This document shows positions 62,175 to 64,000 of a stretch of 64,000 bases of DNA, in pieces. Positions within the stretch are counted from its first letter, which is position 1, and every line of letters starts with the position of its first letter. The stretch is from Progne subis subis (taxonomy: Eukaryota > Chordata > Aves > Passeriformes > Hirundinidae), in contig JAKJHU010000107.1 of NCBI GenBank assembly GCA_022316685.1, positions 1,674,001 to 1,738,000 of the forward strand. Reading direction: 5' to 3'. The notes under the pieces are model-generated. The model was not told the DNA's origin. It did no database searches and saw only the letters and a program-made list of their open reading frames with translations. A program made the position numbers and the translations under genes.

Positions 62175-62888
62175 TCTTTTTAGAGGAAAGCAACAAAATT
62201 GAGCTTGTTTCAGCCCATATTTTTTTTTCTGGTTGAGTATGACTGAGCTGTATTTTGAGATCTCTATATGTTTTGCTAAATGTAACTTACATTTCTAGTT
62301 GTACATTTTGTATCACACTGCTAAAGACATACAATGAAACATCAGTTGTCTTGAAATAAGTAAATTTGATATGAAACCTGAGTCAGAGCGTTTTGGCATT
62401 GCTAAAACAGCTCTTGCTGTTTCCGAATGTGAGATGCTGTGTGATGTTGTGACTATGGGACTGTTTATTTTAATTTGTAGCTGCATTATTTCTCTTATTC
62501 TATACATAAAAGACAATAGCTTTATAAGGATATGAGGTGCTAGAGAAAACATAAAATTCAGTATTTCACTGGTTGGGTGGGCAGGGCAGAGAAGCAGCCT
62601 TGGAGGAAGGGAGGTAGTGCCAGCTGGGAAAGGTTGGAAGTAAGTTAGGAGAGCAAGAGGAGGAGAAGAGAGGAAAGGATGTGTCTCCCCACACTGAGCT
62701 GGCCAGGGCTGCAGCCAGCAGCCGATGTGCTCAGGGACAGATTGCTCTTCACTGTGGTACTTAATGTTGTGTTGGGACTGGTCATCAGCAGTAAGCACAG
62801 TCATCATGCTGGAATTTTGTGAAGTTTACCCTGAAAATTCAGCAAGAGCTTCATGTGTTGCTCCCATCACATTAATCTGTAACTTTTA

Positions 62889-62931
<43 letters not shown>

Positions 62932-64000
62932 TTTGCAAGAAGGTTTTCTGTGTTCTGATGAAGATTGAGGCATTAAATTTGAAGAATTAGGGATTTTAGG
63001 AAAGTTAAGATAATAGTTGCTGAATTAGCTGAAGTAGATAGATAAGCTTTGCTTGCAGTTAACAGAAGCTAGATCTTAGATCCCAGATTTAGTAACTCAT
63101 TGCTTGTCAGCTTTATGTTTATGTAGCTGTGCTTGTAACAAAAAGCAAAATGTGGTAAATAGGACATAAAATAGCTTCAGACTTCCTGCTTAAAGAACCC
63201 ACTGAACACAGGAAACTATAAGTTCTACCAAGGATTCGTCACATATGCATTGAAAAGGTAGAAAGAACGAGGAAGACTCATCTTACTACCTCGTTTCTAG
63301 TGACTCCTCCAAAGAACAGACCCCCGACTCATTTTAGGAAACAAACTACACATGCTTAATAGCCTTTTTGCCGATAACCTGCAGATGCTGTAGCTGTCAT
63401 GGTCCTTCAGTGCACTTCATACCATCAGCTGATAACTGCTACATAGCCTCATTCTTTGTAGCAGGACTGAGCCCCGAACCCTGTTCCTTCGCCTAGCTGA
63501 TCTGTGGAGGACAACACAAACAGCAGCTGCAAAATGCTTTGTCAACCTGTATATGGCCCTTCTTAAGGATTATCAACCACTTTGTGCTTGGATTACATCC
63601 AAGAAAGACAGAAATTCTAGATAAGTAATTTTCAGAGCCTGGTGGTAGTATTTTTTCCCTAGCAGGGAGCAGTAAATTTTATAATTGTTTTTATTTTAAT
63701 TCTTTCTTTTTTTTGACTCATTCAGGTGACACTTCTTGATGTGCCTATGTTTGTTTTGCCCTTGCTAGTCTTTCCTGCTGCTGCTGACTCAGAGGTACAA
63801 GAGTAGATTTGATTGATCTTCATCAGGTATTAAATACAAGTCAGCAATTTGTGCTTGGAGTGGGGAAGAAACTCATACCTACTACATGAACTGTTAAAAG
63901 GAGAATGCTGTTGCTGGAAAGTTAGTTTAGTATATTTTAATATAATGATGAAGACCAGAGTCAAGTTTAGCTCTGAAATGTGGGAGGAGAGTGACATAAA
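62175..64000. other. Unique noncoding DNA
   Basis: No gene recognised. The 164-codon minus-strand frame at 62313-62807 has no domain I recognise, and part of it lies in a purine-rich stretch (62570-62720), so I treat it as fortuitous. An (AT)n microsatellite is at 62892-62929. Confidence 0.5.
62892..62929. repeat. (AT)n microsatellite
   Basis: About 19 uninterrupted TA units. Likely length-polymorphic. Confidence 0.92.

Noticed and set aside
62313..62807. 164-codon minus-strand open frame
   Set aside because: No recognisable domain and no supporting splice sites; part of it is low-complexity purine-rich DNA. Possible but unsupported.

Overview
This window is vertebrate nuclear DNA without a recognisable protein-coding gene. 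It is AT-rich sequence punctuated by compact, GC-richer retroelement insertions. The repeats point to a bird, probably a songbird: CR1 LINE pieces, mostly 3' ends, and many solo LTRs of avian ERVK and ERVL type, with no Alu, L1 or B-type SINEs. The assignment rests on recognised repeat families, not on a database search. Open reading frames above about 60 codons are chance frames, microsatellite translations, LTR frames or decayed CR1 ORF2. No exon of a host gene could be supported, so the window is probably a gene desert or the inside of a very long intron.

Layout. 1-4.8 kb: unique AT-rich DNA. 4.82-5.36 kb: solo LTR. 8.95-9.52 kb: ERVL-type LTR. 12.83-15.68 kb: the densest nest, with two opposed CR1 pieces, an ERVK-type solo LTR, a 5S rRNA pseudogene fused to CR1 and itself split by another solo LTR, then an ERVL-type solo LTR. 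16.88-17.45 kb: an ERVL LTR split by an ERVK-type LTR. 21.09-21.40 kb: CR1 3' end. 23.54-23.95 kb: probable LTR. 24-35.4 kb: long unique AT-rich stretch. 35.41-35.50 kb: tRNA-like SINE remnant. 39.88-41.97 kb: long LTR with a younger solo LTR inside. 42.36-44.26 kb: CR1 split by a solo LTR. 45.10-45.77 kb: solo LTR. 45.81-47.31 kb: CR1 split by two solo LTRs. 50.17-50.87 and 53.72-54.19 kb: two more members of the main LTR family, the second with an internal deletion. 54.83-56.46 kb: second long LTR. 58.06-58.65 kb: solo LTR. 58.87-59.56 kb: CR1 tails. 61.55-62.17 kb: CR1 tail broken by an LTR.

The elements do not form a functional system. They record insertion history: CR1 and ERVL first, ERVK-type LTRs later inside them, and loss of every proviral interior, presumably by LTR-LTR recombination. 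Insertion ends were fixed from flanking 6-bp duplications (5 bp for one ERVL element), which makes many boundaries base-exact. The most unusual locus is the 5S rRNA-CR1 fusion near 14.25 kb.
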